Source of the DNA: Neisseria sp. Marseille-Q5346
GTDB taxonomy: Bacteria; Pseudomonadota; Gammaproteobacteria; Burkholderiales; Neisseriaceae
NCBI RefSeq assembly: GCF_946902045.1
Contig: NZ_OX336253.1
Span: 1,054,001 to 1,118,000, forward strand
Length of the DNA stretch: 64,000 nucleotides
Direction of reading: 5' to 3'
The position numbers were made by a program, and so were the translations under genes. This document shows, in pieces, positions 8,983 to 17,852 of this stretch. The first letter of the stretch is position 1. Every line of letters starts with the position of its first letter. Below the pieces are notes generated by a model. The model saw only the letters and a program-made list of their open reading frames with translations, did not search any database and was not told where the DNA came from.

Positions 8983-9639
8983 ATGAAAATCGCAGTTATC
9001 GGTGCAACTGGTTATGTCGGCAACGCAGTCGTTCAAGAATTGGCAGGCCGCGGTCATGAAGTAACCGCTTTCGCTCGCAACACAGACAAAGTTTTCCAAG
9101 CGCAAAATGTTGCCGCAGTCTCCGCAGATGTCAATGCAGCCGATTTTGCCGACAAACTGGCAGGCTTTGACGCCGTGGTCAGCGCGTTCAACCCGGGCTG
9201 GACCAATCCCAACATCGGCGCGGATTTCACACGTGGCGCAAACAGCATCGTCGAAGCGGCAAAAGCAGCACAGGTGCCTTATTTGTTGGTCGTCGGCGGC
9301 GCGGGCAGCCTGTATGTGGCACCCGGTTTGCAAGTTATCGATACGCCCGACTTCCCGAAAGAAATTTTCGACGGCGCCAATGCCGCACGCCATCTCTTGG
9401 CAGAACTTCTGCCGCGCCGCGACGTGAACTGGTCTTTCGTTTCCCCTCCGGCACGACTGGGCGCAGACGGCGGTTTCAGCGAAAACCAAACCGGCAAATA
9501 CCGCTTGGGCAAAGACGATTTGCTGATGGACGGTGAAATTCCGGCAGGCATCAGCGTGGCCGATTTGGCAGTCGCCATCGCCGACGATGTGGAAAACAAA
9601 GCGCATTTGTTTGAACGTTTTACCGTCGCCGCTGTTTAA
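8983..9639 (+). CDS. NAD(P)-binding Rossmann-fold reductase (NmrA/atypical SDR family)
   Basis: 218 aa from the ATG at 8983 behind AAGGAG. The N-terminal dinucleotide motif is VIGATGYVGNAVV (GxxGxxG). NTDKVF and VVSAFNPGW follow, and VVGGAGSL at about residue 103 takes the place of the SDR active-site strand. No classical YxxxK pair is present, typical for NmrA-like or flavin-reductase-like members. It lies divergent to the lysR gene, which probably regulates it. A degraded partial copy lies immediately downstream. Substrate unknown. Confidence 0.82.
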   Translation: MKIAVIGATGYVGNAVVQELAGRGHEVTAFARNTDKVFQAQNVAAVSADVNAADFADKLAGFDAVVSAFNPGWTNPNIGADFTRGANSIVEAAKAAQVPYLLVVGGAGSLYVAPGLQVIDTPDFPKEIFDGANAARHLLAELLPRRDVNWSFVSPPARLGADGGFSENQTGKYRLGKDDLLMDGEIPAGISVADLAVAIADDVENKAHLFERFTVAAV

Positions 9640-9651
9640 TCATCTTAATTT

Positions 9652-9688
9652 AAAGGCCGTCTGAAACTAAAAGTTTCAGACGGCCTTT
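9652..9688 (+). terminator. DUS-pair terminator after the NAD(P)-binding reductase
   Basis: AAAGGCCGTCTGAAACT, three bases, AGTTTCAGACGGCCTTT: a long perfect stem. Confidence 0.75.
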
Positions 9689-9689
9689 G

Positions 9690-9828
9690 CATGCGCTCAT
9701 CTCATCAATCGAATCTCAACAAGAAGTCACACATGAAAATCGCAGTGATTGGTGCAACAGCTTATGTCGGCAACGCAAGCAAAGTTTTCCAAGTGCAAAA
9801 TATTGTCGTCGTCTCCACATACGAATAA
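9690..9828 (+). pseudogene. Decayed partial duplicate of the NAD(P)-binding reductase gene
   Basis: This segment repeats the promoter-proximal stretch (ATGCGCTCATCT..ATCAATC), the ribosome-site region and the first 15 codons of the gene at 8983. It then jumps in frame to the codons for KVFQ.QN...VS and stops after 31 codons (ATG 9733, TAA 9826). About 17 codons found in the parent are missing, and point changes are scattered through the copy. The product would begin MKIAVIGATAYVGNA and lack most of the Rossmann fold. Confidence 0.75.
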
Positions 9829-10071
9829 AATCTGTCGGCAATTTATATCAAAATTACAAAAATATTTTGAACAAAGTGAAGGAACTGTACCAGAGTAGTA
9901 AGGAGCCCATCCTGAAAAGATGTAGATCATAAATTGCATATTGTGAGCAACAATCCGCTCCGCTACCGATCTTTTCTCACGCAAGCGCTGATGGTTAAGA
10001 TGATCTGAAAGCATCTCTCTAATTTTTCAGACGACCTCAATTTTCCCTGTACTCTATTTCAAGGAGTTTTC
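9829..10071. other. Spacer before the DUF924 gene
   Basis: No gene is visible. A mucosa-dialect uptake sequence (reverse of AGGTCGTCTGAA) ends near 10037, and AAGGAG lies before the ATG at 10072. The rest may be decayed remainder of the duplicated reductase region. Confidence 0.4.
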
Positions 10072-10611
10072 ATGACACCTCAAACTGTCTTAGATTTCTG
10101 GTTTACCGAAGAAAACCACCCTTTCCAATTTGCCCGCAACAATGGATTCGATGCCCAAATTCGCGCTCAATTTTTCGATATCTGGCAGCAGGCAGCTCGC
10201 GGCGAACTTTCACACTGGCGCGATACTCTGCAAGGCAGGCTCGCTGAAATCATTATTCTTGACCAATTCTCGCGCAATCTGTTCCGCGACAGCCCTCAAG
10301 CGTTTGCCCAAGATACTGCTGCACTCATTCTTGCCCAAGAAGCCGTTCGCCAACCCGGCTTCGCCGACCTCCTTCCGCATGAACGCCATTTCATGCTGAT
10401 GCCGTTGATGCACAGCGAAAGCCAAGTTATCCATGAACAAGCCGTACCGCTGTTTGAACGCTATACCAATGAAAACGCATTGGCCTTTGAAATCAAACAC
10501 AAAGTCATCATCGACCACTTCGGACGCTATCCGCACCGTAACGCCGTATTGGGGCGTAAAACCACGGAAGAAGAAGCAGAATTTCTGAAGCAGGAAGGTT
10601 CATCATTTTAA
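10072..10611 (+). CDS. DUF924-family protein
   Basis: 179 aa, all-helical and soluble. The N-terminal VLDFWF and the central LAEIIILDQFSRNLFRD and ERHFMLMPLMHSE blocks are hallmarks of DUF924, a TPR-like fold of unknown biochemical role found widely in proteobacteria. AAGGAG precedes the ATG. It stands alone, with a DUS-pair terminator behind it. Confidence 0.88.
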   Translation: MTPQTVLDFWFTEENHPFQFARNNGFDAQIRAQFFDIWQQAARGELSHWRDTLQGRLAEIIILDQFSRNLFRDSPQAFAQDTAALILAQEAVRQPGFADLLPHERHFMLMPLMHSESQVIHEQAVPLFERYTNENALAFEIKHKVIIDHFGRYPHRNAVLGRKTTEEEAEFLKQEGSSF

Positions 10612-10626
10612 TTCCATCAAAGTCAA

Positions 10627-10665
10627 AGGCCGTCTGAAACCGAAATCAAGGTTTTCAGACGGCCT
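10627..10665 (+). terminator. DUS-pair hairpin between the DUF924 gene and mnmE
   Basis: AGGCCGTCTGAAA and TTTCAGACGGCCT are separated by 13 bases. A TATAAT (10686-10691) lies shortly downstream and may be the -10 element of mnmE. Confidence 0.6.
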
Positions 10666-10723
10666 GCATCATCGTGAAATCACTATATAATACCGTCTAT
10701 TAAATTCCAGATACGAGCCAACC

Positions 10724-12088
10724 ATGTCCGTAACCCAACCCACCATCGCCGCTATCGCCACCGCACCCGGACGCGGCGGCGTCGGCGTGATCCGCCTTTC
10801 CGGCAAAAACCTGCTGCCTTTGGCGCAAACCCTCAGCGGCGGCAAAACGCCCAAGCCGCGCACCGCGCTTTACACCGACTTTCTCGGCGGCGACGGACAG
10901 CCGATAGACAACGGCATCCTACTCTACTTCGCCACGCCAGCCAGCTTTACCGGTGAAGATGTGATTGAGTTGCAGGGACACGGTGGCCCCGTCGTGATGG
11001 ACATGTTGCTCTCGCGCTGCCTCGAACTGGGCGCGCGCATGGCGGAGCCGGGCGAATTTACCAAACGCGCCTTCCTCAACAACAAACTCGACCTTGCCCA
11101 AGCCGAAAGCGTCGCCGACCTCATCGATGCCTCCAGCAAGTCAGCCGCACGCATGGCGTTGCGTTCGCTCAAAGGCGCATTTTCCCAACACATACACGAG
11201 CTGGTGGACGACCTTATTACTTTGCGGATGCTGGTCGAAGCTACGCTGGACTTCCCCGAAGAAGACATCGACTTTCTCGAAGCCGCCGACGCGCGCGGCA
11301 AGCTCCAAGCCCTGCAAGGCCGTCTGAAAACCGTGCTCGCCAGTGCGGAACAAGGCGCGATTTTGCGCGAAGGCATGAACGTCGTCCTCGTCGGCGCACC
11401 CAACGTCGGCAAATCCAGCCTGCTCAACGCCTTGGCTGGCGACGACATCGCCATCGTAACCGACATCGCCGGCACCACCCGCGACACCGTGCGCGAACAA
11501 ATTATCCTCGACGGCGTACCTATCCACATCATCGACACCGCCGGCCTGCGCGAAACCAACGACGTGGTCGAGCAAATCGGCATCGAACGCAGCCGCAAAG
11601 CCGTCGCCGAAGCAGATGTCGCCCTGATTCTGATTGACCCGCGCGAAGGTGTGAACGCCAAAACCCAAGCCATTTTGAACAGCCTGCCCGAAGGTTTGAA
11701 AAAAATCGAAATCCACAACAAAGCCGACCTGACCGGCGAACCCGTCGCCGTCCGTTCAGACAGCCTCGCGCAAACCGGCGCGGAAAGCGTTATCAGCCTG
11801 TCCGCCAAAACCGGCGCCGGTCTCGATTTGCTCAAACATGCCCTATTGCAGGAAGTTGGTTGGCAGGGAGAAAGCGAAAGCCTGTTCCTCGCCCGCAGCC
11901 GCCACCTCAACGCCCTGCACGAAGCCGAAGCCGAGCTGGAAAACGCCGCCCTCTGCGACAACAACCAAATCGAGCTTTTCGCCGAACACCTGCGCCTCGC
12001 CCAAAACGCCTGCAGCGAAATCACCGGCGAATTTACCGCCGACGATTTGCTGGGCGTGATTTTCTCGCGCTTCTGTATCGGCAAATAA
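10724..12088 (+). CDS. mnmE: tRNA uridine-5-carboxymethylaminomethyl modification GTPase MnmE
   Basis: 454 aa. With MnmG it installs the cmnm5 group on wobble uridine of several tRNAs. The N-terminal formyl-THF-binding domain begins [20 protein letters not shown]. The G domain carries the P-loop GAPNVGKSS (about residue 226), the TTRD switch I and DTAG switch II. The chain ends in the invariant CIGK whose Cys is needed for activity. Length equals the family norm. Confidence 0.97.
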   Translation: MSVTQPTIAAIATAPGRGGVGVIRLSGKNLLPLAQTLSGGKTPKPRTALYTDFLGGDGQPIDNGILLYFATPASFTGEDVIELQGHGGPVVMDMLLSRCLELGARMAEPGEFTKRAFLNNKLDLAQAESVADLIDASSKSAARMALRSLKGAFSQHIHELVDDLITLRMLVEATLDFPEEDIDFLEAADARGKLQALQGRLKTVLASAEQGAILREGMNVVLVGAPNVGKSSLLNALAGDDIAIVTDIAGTTRDTVREQIILDGVPIHIIDTAGLRETNDVVEQIGIERSRKAVAEADVALILIDPREGVNAKTQAILNSLPEGLKKIEIHNKADLTGEPVAVRSDSLAQTGAESVISLSAKTGAGLDLLKHALLQEVGWQGESESLFLARSRHLNALHEAEAELENAALCDNNQIELFAEHLRLAQNACSEITGEFTADDLLGVIFSRFCIGK

Positions 12089-12108
12089 AACGGTTTGCCA
12101 TCAAATAC

Positions 12109-12141
12109 AAAGGCCGTCTGAATGTTCAGACGGCCTTTTTT
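12109..12141 (+). terminator. DUS-pair terminator after mnmE
   Basis: AAAGGCCGTCTGAA, two bases, TTCAGACGGCCTTTTTT. Confidence 0.8.
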
Positions 12142-12172
12142 ATCACCAAAACAAGCTTAATTTCACTTGCGT

Positions 12173-12280
12173 TTATTTATTGGCAGCTTCTGCCATATTT
12201 TTTGCGATTTTGGTTGCGCCAACTGTCAAACCGGACATACCGATCAAAGAAGCTGCGGCCAATTTGATTAATGTTTTCAT
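12173..12280 (-). CDS. Micro-protein of the mnmE-downstream peptide array, copy 1 (35 aa)
   Basis: The product begins MKTLIKLAAASLIGMSG, continues LTVGATKIAKNM and ends AEAANK. It shares its first 23 residues with the next micro-gene (12323-12427), and the two diverge only in the tail; a conserved peptide beside a variable tail argues for real coding sequence. Lys at positions 2 and 6, a hydrophobic Gly/Ala-rich core and a charged amphipathic tail could be a short signal-like or membrane-active peptide. No family recognised. The bases GAGTTAAAA precede the start. Confidence 0.55.
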   Translation of the reverse strand: MKTLIKLAAASLIGMSGLTVGATKIAKNMAEAANK

Positions 12281-12322
12281 TTTAACTCTTTTCTGTGTAT
12301 TTAAGGGTGTGTTGTGTATTTT

Positions 12323-12427
12323 TTATTTATCGGCATCAACCATATTGTGGGCGATATTGGTTGCACCGACGGTCAGGCCGGACATACCGATTAAAGAGGC
12401 TGCTGCCAGTTTGATTAAAGTTTTCAT
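12323..12427 (-). CDS. Micro-protein of the mnmE-downstream peptide array, copy 2 (34 aa)
   Basis: Same first 23 residues as copy 1, then NIAHNMVDADK. Differences at the DNA level include synonymous changes (for example GGT/GGC and TTA/TTG codons), which suggests selection on the peptide. The start lies just after GTGAGATAAACA. A short GC hairpin (GGCCGAAAAACGGCC) lies upstream at about 12452-12468. Function unknown. Confidence 0.55.
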   Translation of the reverse strand: MKTLIKLAAASLIGMSGLTVGATNIAHNMVDADK

Positions 12428-12514
12428 TGTTTATCTCACTTTCTTGTCTGTCGGCCGAAAAACGGCCTAAGTTGCGTTTTCTGAAGTATTGTAATTAATT
12501 CGTTTATTATTGAA

Positions 12515-12621
12515 TTATTTGTGTACTACCGTTTCGATATTGTAGGCGACGCCGAGGGCGGAGGCCGGTATCCCGACATGCCGATTAAAGAAGCGGTGGC
12601 AAGCGTTATTAAATATCCCAT
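12515..12621 (-). pseudogene. Frameshifted third copy of the micro-protein array
   Basis: It starts MGYLITLATASLIGMSG behind AAGGACTACTTAAA. The frame then breaks; shifting one base after the SG codons gives IPASALGVAYNIETVVHK and a stop at 12515. It therefore looks like a once full-length paralogue of about 35-37 aa, broken by one indel. The tail after the conserved block differs completely from the other two copies. Confidence 0.45.
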
Positions 12622-13114
12622 TTTAAGTAGTCCTTTTTCATAGATACAAAATGTTATTTAACAACATACACATTTTTTCACCGGCATCTGCGCTGCCGAC
12701 AGGACGAATCATACCGTGTTAATTGTTAATTAATACAACTTTTCCGTAAAGATAAAATACTAAAAACATACATAACAAAGATTTTAGTTAATTTATATTT
12801 TGTTTTGAAAATGACACCGATGTCTTTCTCAATGACACCGATGTCTTAATTACATACACACTACAAACGTATCTTGCTGTGCCCATAAAATCCCTCCTTT
12901 TTTGTTGCAAAATTGCACTCTAAATTAAATATATTTTTAAATTCAAAATGTTACAAATTTATCTTTTTCACAACCTAAATGTTCAATTAGTCAAAACCAA
13001 TACCTTTGATAGCTTCTTTTAAAGAAAACACACGTTTCTAGCGCATATCCGACCATAAAATGCGCTGCAAATATATGATATAGTGAAACATTCTGCGTAT
13101 TGACTATTTCCAGC
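12622..13114. other. AT-rich spacer between the micro-peptide array and rmuC
   Basis: Apart from the twin repeat at 12810-12847, this stretch shows no coding frame. It is strongly AT-rich with several TATAAT-like hexamers and could hold divergent promoters for the micro-gene array and rmuC. Confidence 0.4.
12810..12847. promoter_or_regulatory. Twin palindromic operator-like repeat
   Basis: AATGACACCGATGTCTT occurs twice (12810-12826 and 12831-12847), exactly 21 bp apart, two helical turns. Each copy contains the imperfect dyad GACA-CCGA-TGTC. It lies in an AT-rich spacer between the micro-peptide array (transcribed left) and rmuC (transcribed right). Geometry suggests cooperative binding of a dimeric repressor or activator; no identity can be assigned. 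Confidence 0.5.
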
Positions 13115-14917
13115 ATGAACAACACCCTAATCCTGACCGGCGCGGCCGCATTTTTTATCGGCGCGCTGTTTGCTTGGCTGATAACACGCTACCAAGCCCA
13201 AAGCCTACACTTTATTGTTTTGCAAGAATTGGCCGAAAGTCGCCGCCTACATGAGTTTGCCGAACAGGTGCAGGCTCAAACTGCGGCGGACTTGGCGCAA
13301 AGCCGCCATACCGTGCAGGAATTGCAAGACGAATTGCAGGAGACGGGCAACCGCTTTGCCGCAGCCGAAAAACAGATTGCCTATCTGCAAGATTGCGAGG
13401 CCGAAGCCGAAGCTTTAAAACACGAATGTGCAAAATGGCAGCAAAGCGCGCAAAACCTGCAAATCAACAATGAACGCCTAAACACGCAACTGGTTCAAGA
13501 ACAGGCCTTGAGTGCGGATAAAAATACGCTTTTACAACAGCAGGAAACGGAAAAAGGCCGTCTGAAACAAGACTACGATACGTTGTTAGAGCAAAACCAT
13601 GCGCTGCAAGTCCAAAACGAGCGCCTCTCCACACAACTGACTCAAGAAAAAGCCAATATCGACGACAAAAACAGCCTTTTACAGCAACAGGAAGCCGAAA
13701 AAGGCCGTCTGAAACAAGAATACGCCGCCCTTTTAGAGCAAAACCACGCGCTTCAAGTCCAAAACGAGCGCCTCAACACCCAATCGGAAAAAGACCGTCA
13801 GGCTGCCGAAGAAAAATTAGCTCTATTGGCAGATGCGCGTAAAAACCTAAGCGACCAGTTCCAAAACCTCGCCAACACTATTCTGGAAGAGAAAAGCCGC
13901 CGCTTTACCGAACAAAACCACGACCATCTCCAGCAACTACTCAATCCGCTCAACGAACGCATACATGGCTTCAGCGAGCTGGTTCAGCAAACCTATGAAA
14001 AAGAAGCCAAAGAACGCCTGACCATCGAAAACGAGCTCAAACGCCTGCAAACCCTCAACACCCAGCTCCACCACGATGCTAAAGCGCTGACCACTGCGCT
14101 GACCGGCACGCAAAACAAAACCCAAGGCAACTGGGGCGAGATGATTTTGGAAAGCGTATTGGAAAATTCCGGCCTGCAAAAAGGCCGCGAATACATCGTT
14201 CAAGCCTCCAGCGTCCGCCACGAAGCAGACGGCACCCAACGCCGCCTCCAGCCCGACGTTCTCATCAATCTGCCCGACAACAAACAAATCGTCATCGACT
14301 CCAAAGTATCGCTGACCGCCTACGTCCGCTATACGCAAAGCACCGGCGCAGAAGCAGAGCGCGAGCTTGCCAACCACGTCGCCAGCATCCGCGCCCACAT
14401 TAAAAGCTTGGCAGCGAAGGATTACACCGATCTTGAGGGTGTCAAAACGCTGGACTTCGTCTTTATGTTCGTCCCTGTCGAACCGGCCTACCTCCTCGCC
14501 CTACAACACGATCCAAACCTCTTCCAAGAGTGTTTCGACAAACGCATCATGCTAACCGGCCCCAGCACCCTGCTCGCCACCCTGCGCACCGTTGCCAACA
14601 TCTGGCGCAACGAGCAGCAAAACCAAAACGCGCTGGCCATTGCCGAGGCAGGCAGCAAACTCTATGACAAATTTGTCGGCTTTGTCGAAAGCATGGACGG
14701 CATCAATAAAGCGCTTGGTCAGGCTCAATTCCAGTTTCAGACGGCCTATGGTCGCTTGGTTTCCGGCAGGGGCAACCTCATCAGCAGCACTGAAAAACTG
14801 CGCAAATTGGGCATCAAAGCCGGTAAGCAACTGCAACGGGATTTAGTAGAAAAGGCCGTGTCGGAAACCGAAGACCATGCCGCTTTACCCACCACACAAA
14901 ATCAAGAAAATAACTGA
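13115..14917 (+). CDS. rmuC: RmuC-family DNA recombination protein
   Basis: 600 aa from the ATG at 13115; a TTG five codons upstream is possible. RmuC limits inversions at short repeats and is thought to have a nuclease-like fold. One N-terminal membrane helix (about residues 5-25) precedes a long coiled coil (about 30-260) and the conserved RmuC core (about 340-560, including GNWGEMILESVLENSGL and VIDSKVSL). The coiled coil contains a 49-residue (147-bp) tandem duplication at about 13468-13764, each copy carrying an in-frame DUS read as KGRLKQ. Confidence 0.92.
   Translation: MNNTLILTGAAAFFIGALFAWLITRYQAQSLHFIVLQELAESRRLHEFAEQVQAQTAADLAQSRHTVQELQDELQETGNRFAAAEKQIAYLQDCEAEAEALKHECAKWQQSAQNLQINNERLNTQLVQEQALSADKNTLLQQQETEKGRLKQDYDTLLEQNHALQVQNERLSTQLTQEKANIDDKNSLLQQQEAEKGRLKQEYAALLEQNHALQVQNERLNTQSEKDRQAAEEKLALLADARKNLSDQFQNLANTILEEKSRRFTEQNHDHLQQLLNPLNERIHGFSELVQQTYEKEAKERLTIENELKRLQTLNTQLHHDAKALTTALTGTQNKTQGNWGEMILESVLENSGLQKGREYIVQASSVRHEADGTQRRLQPDVLINLPDNKQIVIDSKVSLTAYVRYTQSTGAEAERELANHVASIRAHIKSLAAKDYTDLEGVKTLDFVFMFVPVEPAYLLALQHDPNLFQECFDKRIMLTGPSTLLATLRTVANIWRNEQQNQNALAIAEAGSKLYDKFVGFVESMDGINKALGQAQFQFQTAYGRLVSGRGNLISSTEKLRKLGIKAGKQLQRDLVEKAVSETEDHAALPTTQNQENN
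13468..13764 (+). repeat. 147-bp tandem repeat inside rmuC, each copy with a DUS
   Basis: Two consecutive 49-codon units start NERL.TQL and end EQNHALQVQ. The DUS in them starts at 13557 and 13704, exactly 147 bases apart. A third partial unit (NERLNTQ) follows. Such a repeat could expand or contract by recombination without breaking the frame. Confidence 0.85.
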
Positions 14918-14954
14918 CCAACTCCAAAACATTGTAAAAAAGGGAATTTAACCA

Positions 14955-15749
14955 ATGAGCAACATCACCATCGTCCTTGCCGCCGATACCGGCTACGCCG
15001 AGCAGGTTCATACCCTGATGAAGTCCGTCTGTACGCACAATACAGGTGTCAATTTCTACCTTATGCACAACACTTTCAGGAAAGAATGGATCAACTATAC
15101 CAACCAAAAACTCGCCGCTAGCGGCAGCCGTCTGAATGGTGTCAAAATCGAAATGGACTTCAGCCAATATCGCCGCCTGTCCCATATTTCGGATGCCGCA
15201 TTTTTCCGCCTGATGATGCAGCACCTGCCCGTCGACCGCGCCCTTTATCTCGACAGCGATATGGTGGTTACCCAATCCCTGCATGATTTGTTCAACCTCG
15301 ATATGCGCGGCTATCCCGTCGCCGCCGTACAAGATTCCTATCTCGCCCGTACCGATTGGAACCATCCGACCGGCCTGCATACCACACCCTATTTCAATTC
15401 CGGTATGCTGCTGGCCGATTTGGGTCAATGGCGCAAACACAATATCGCGGAGCAACTGCTGCAAATCGCCGCCACCATTGATAAAACCGTCCCCTACGGA
15501 GACCAATGCTTTCTAAACACCGTATTTCAAGAAAACTGGCTGCAATTGGAAGAATCTTGGAATTACCAAACCGGCGCCAGAAGATTTTTCCAAACATACG
15601 ACCTTGACGAAATGTTCCCTCTGCCGGATACCACCCCGCCCATCATCCACTACACCACACTCGCCAAACCGTGGTTGTGCGATTACGGCAAGATTCCTTT
15701 TGAAGAAATCTATTGGCAATACTATTGCGCTGACTGGCCGAAAGCATAA
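14955..15749 (+). CDS. Family 8 glycosyltransferase
   Basis: 264 aa. GT8 retaining transferases such as LgtC add galactose or glucose to lipooligosaccharide. N-terminal ITIVLAADTGYAEQ binds the nucleotide sugar. The DXD motif is in ALYLDSDMVV (about residue 97). YFNSGMLLADL and GDQCFLNTVF are the other conserved GT8 blocks, and HYTTLAKPW near the end matches the C-terminal HxxxxKPW motif. It starts 37 bases after rmuC with a weak ribosome site. The acceptor is unknown. Confidence 0.85.
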   Translation: MSNITIVLAADTGYAEQVHTLMKSVCTHNTGVNFYLMHNTFRKEWINYTNQKLAASGSRLNGVKIEMDFSQYRRLSHISDAAFFRLMMQHLPVDRALYLDSDMVVTQSLHDLFNLDMRGYPVAAVQDSYLARTDWNHPTGLHTTPYFNSGMLLADLGQWRKHNIAEQLLQIAATIDKTVPYGDQCFLNTVFQENWLQLEESWNYQTGARRFFQTYDLDEMFPLPDTTPPIIHYTTLAKPWLCDYGKIPFEEIYWQYYCADWPKA

Positions 15750-15808
15750 TCTCAGGTAGAAATTTCCATTCTCTACAATTATCTTTAAACAACCCATCAT
15801 CAAAAACA

Positions 15809-15841
15809 AAAGGCCGTCTGAAATCGTTTCAGACGGCCTTT
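15809..15841. terminator. DUS-pair hairpin after the GT8 gene
   Basis: AAAGGCCGTCTGAAA, three bases, TTTCAGACGGCCTTT. Confidence 0.7.
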
Positions 15842-15852
15842 AAGCCATAAAA

Positions 15853-15878
15853 AAACAGGCAGAACATTCTGCCTGTTT
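15853..15878. terminator. Bidirectional terminator between the GT8 gene and dapD
   Basis: AAACAGGCAGAA, two bases, TTCTGCCTGTTT with A-run on the left and T-run on the right. It serves convergent transcripts. Confidence 0.8.
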
Positions 15879-15944
15879 TGTGTTCATACCCGACTGTAAG
15901 GCAGGCTTTACTGCCCACCCTCAGTCGGCGTCATCGTTATCCGA

Positions 15945-16766
15945 TTAAATACCGCGCAACAATTCGTTCACGCTGGTTTTCGCACGGGTTTGCGCGTCCA
16001 CACGTTTGACGATAACTGCGCAGTAGAGGCTGTGGCTGCCGTCTTTGGAAGGCATGCTGCCGGATACGACAACAGAACCTGCCGGTACGCGGCCTTGATA
16101 GATTTCGCCGGTAGTACGGTCAAAGATTTTGGTGGATTGACCGATGAACACGCCCATAGAAATCACGCTACCTTCTTCGACAATCACGCCTTCGACGATT
16201 TCAGAACGCGCACCGATGAAGCAGTTGTCTTCAATAATGGTCGGGCTGGCTTGCAGAGGCTCCAGTACGCCGCCGATGCCGACGCCGCCGCTCAAATGCA
16301 CGTTTTTACCGATTTGCGCGCAAGAGCCGACAGTCGCCCAAGTATCGACCATCGCACCTTCGTCAACGTATGCGCCGATATTGACATAAGAAGGCATCAA
16401 CACGACATTTTTCGCCACAAAGCTGCCGCGGCGGGCAACCGCACCCGGAACTGCGCGGAAACCTGCGCTGCGGAATTCGTCTTCCGACCAATCGGCAAAT
16501 TTAGTCGGCACTTTGTCGAAGTATTTGTTCACACCGTCGTTGAGGATTTCATTGTCCTGAATGCGGAAAGACAGCAATACGGCTTTTTTCGCCCATTCGT
16601 TGACTTTCCATTCGCCCACGCCCAGACGCTCGGCAACGCGCAGTTTGCCAGAATCGAGTTGATGAATGGTTTCCAAAACCGCTTCACGCACTTCCGGAGT
16701 AACGGTATTCGGATTGATTTCGGCACGGTTTTCAAAAGCCGTTTCAATGATGTTTTGCAAAGACAT
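15945..16766 (-). CDS. dapD: 2,3,4,5-tetrahydropyridine-2,6-dicarboxylate N-succinyltransferase
   Basis: 273 aa, the family length. It transfers succinyl from succinyl-CoA to tetrahydrodipicolinate in the lysine/diaminopimelate pathway. The N-terminal helical domain ([13 protein letters not shown]) precedes hexapeptide repeats of a left-handed beta helix (about residues 105-210: [21 protein letters not shown]..). The C-terminal strand ends in ELLRGI. dapB of the same pathway lies about 3 kb away. Confidence 0.96.
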   Translation of the reverse strand: MSLQNIIETAFENRAEINPNTVTPEVREAVLETIHQLDSGKLRVAERLGVGEWKVNEWAKKAVLLSFRIQDNEILNDGVNKYFDKVPTKFADWSEDEFRSAGFRAVPGAVARRGSFVAKNVVLMPSYVNIGAYVDEGAMVDTWATVGSCAQIGKNVHLSGGVGIGGVLEPLQASPTIIEDNCFIGARSEIVEGVIVEEGSVISMGVFIGQSTKIFDRTTGEIYQGRVPAGSVVVSGSMPSKDGSHSLYCAVIVKRVDAQTRAKTSVNELLRGI

Positions 16767-17049
16767 GTTGATTCCTTCAAGAGATCAGGGCCGTCTGAAA
16801 CCTATTCAGGCCACCCTATTACAAATATTTAACTCGTTATTTTGCCATGTAAAAGCGATTTCGTCAGCTATTAACATGATGAGCGCCGAGCATTACACGG
16901 CCGGATTTCGGTTAAACCAAGATTTTCAGACGGCCTATTCAAGTGAATTGAATCGCATTAATTTTCTAACTAATTTTCCAGCTACGATATACAGATTATC
17001 GCTTCTGCCGACACGCCGTGCCGATAAATCAATCTTCGCCGCCAATCTT
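16767..17049. other. Spacer between aat and dapD
   Basis: It contains one AG-type DUS just upstream of dapD, another reversed copy near 16925-16937, and otherwise AT-rich DNA. No gene seen. Confidence 0.4.
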
Positions 17050-17775
17050 TTACAGAAGATTTTCAGCCACCACGCCGCATTCGATATTCCGCCTTAACGG
17101 TTTCGCGTTCCAACCCTTCAAGGCCGTCTGAAAGTCGGCAAAATCCATCAACTGTGAACCGAAACGGCGCATATGTTCGGTATCCTGCTGACAGTCTATC
17201 AGCGCAACGCCCAAATCCGCCAAAAACGGTACGGCGCGGGCAAACGCAATCTTGGACGCATCGGGACGCAAGGCAAACATCGACTCACCATAAAACACGC
17301 AGCCAATTTGCACGCCGTAAAACCCGCCTACCAACTGCATTTCACCTTGCTCATCCGGCAGCCAGCATTCAAACGAATGCGCATACCCCTGATGGTGCAG
17401 CTTCAAATAGGCCGTCTGAAACGCAGGTTCTATCCACGTTCCGTCCTGTTCCGGACGCGGCACATTGGCGCAATGGGCAATCACTTTTTCAAAACAGCGG
17501 TTGACCGTTACCCGATACGGCTTGTGGCGCAAAGTTTTGGCGAGCGATCGGCCGATACGCAAGTTTTCCGGCACAATTACGGCTCGCGGCGCAACCGCAT
17601 ACCAGAAAAACCAACCGTCGCGGCTAAACCACGGAAAAATCCCCTGCCCATACGCCGACAACAGCCGCCCCGTATCCAAATCGCCGCTGACGCCGACCAA
17701 GCCGTCGCATTCATCTAATGCGTAAGATGGGTCGGGGAAACGATAATCCCGTGGCGCAAGTAAAGGAATCTTCAT
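17050..17775 (-). CDS. aat: Leucyl/phenylalanyl-tRNA--protein transferase
   Basis: 241 aa from the ATG at 17775 ([16 protein letters not shown]); an in-frame ATG four codons earlier is less consistent with homologues. Aat adds Leu or Phe to N-terminal Arg/Lys of proteins and so marks them for ClpAP degradation. The family core [26 protein letters not shown] is at about residues 26-51, with [15 protein letters not shown] and [20 protein letters not shown] downstream. The codons for FQTA are formed by a reversed DUS. Confidence 0.95.
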   Translation of the reverse strand: MKIPLLAPRDYRFPDPSYALDECDGLVGVSGDLDTGRLLSAYGQGIFPWFSRDGWFFWYAVAPRAVIVPENLRIGRSLAKTLRHKPYRVTVNRCFEKVIAHCANVPRPEQDGTWIEPAFQTAYLKLHHQGYAHSFECWLPDEQGEMQLVGGFYGVQIGCVFYGESMFALRPDASKIAFARAVPFLADLGVALIDCQQDTEHMRRFGSQLMDFADFQTALKGWNAKPLRRNIECGVVAENLL

Positions 17776-17791
17776 CGTAAAGCCCATAAAG

Positions 17792-17834
17792 TTTCAGACG
17801 GCCTCAGGCTGAAAATGCCCGAGGCCGTCTGAAA
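17792..17834 (-). terminator. DUS-pair hairpin between fur and aat
   Basis: TTTCAGACGGCCTC and GAGGCCGTCTGAAA are separated by 15 bases, directly after the fur stop codon. Confidence 0.6.
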
Positions 17835-17852
17835 AATCAACATACAAACTGA

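Noticed and set aside
12180..12470. A + strand frame of 96 codons spanning the micro-peptide array
   Set aside because: It is antisense to both micro-genes and its apparent internal repeat merely reflects their duplication; the minus-strand frames have better starts and substitution patterns.
13070..13090. TATAGTG near 13080 as a Correia element end
   Set aside because: Only a few bases match; no paired inverted end is visible within about 160 bases.
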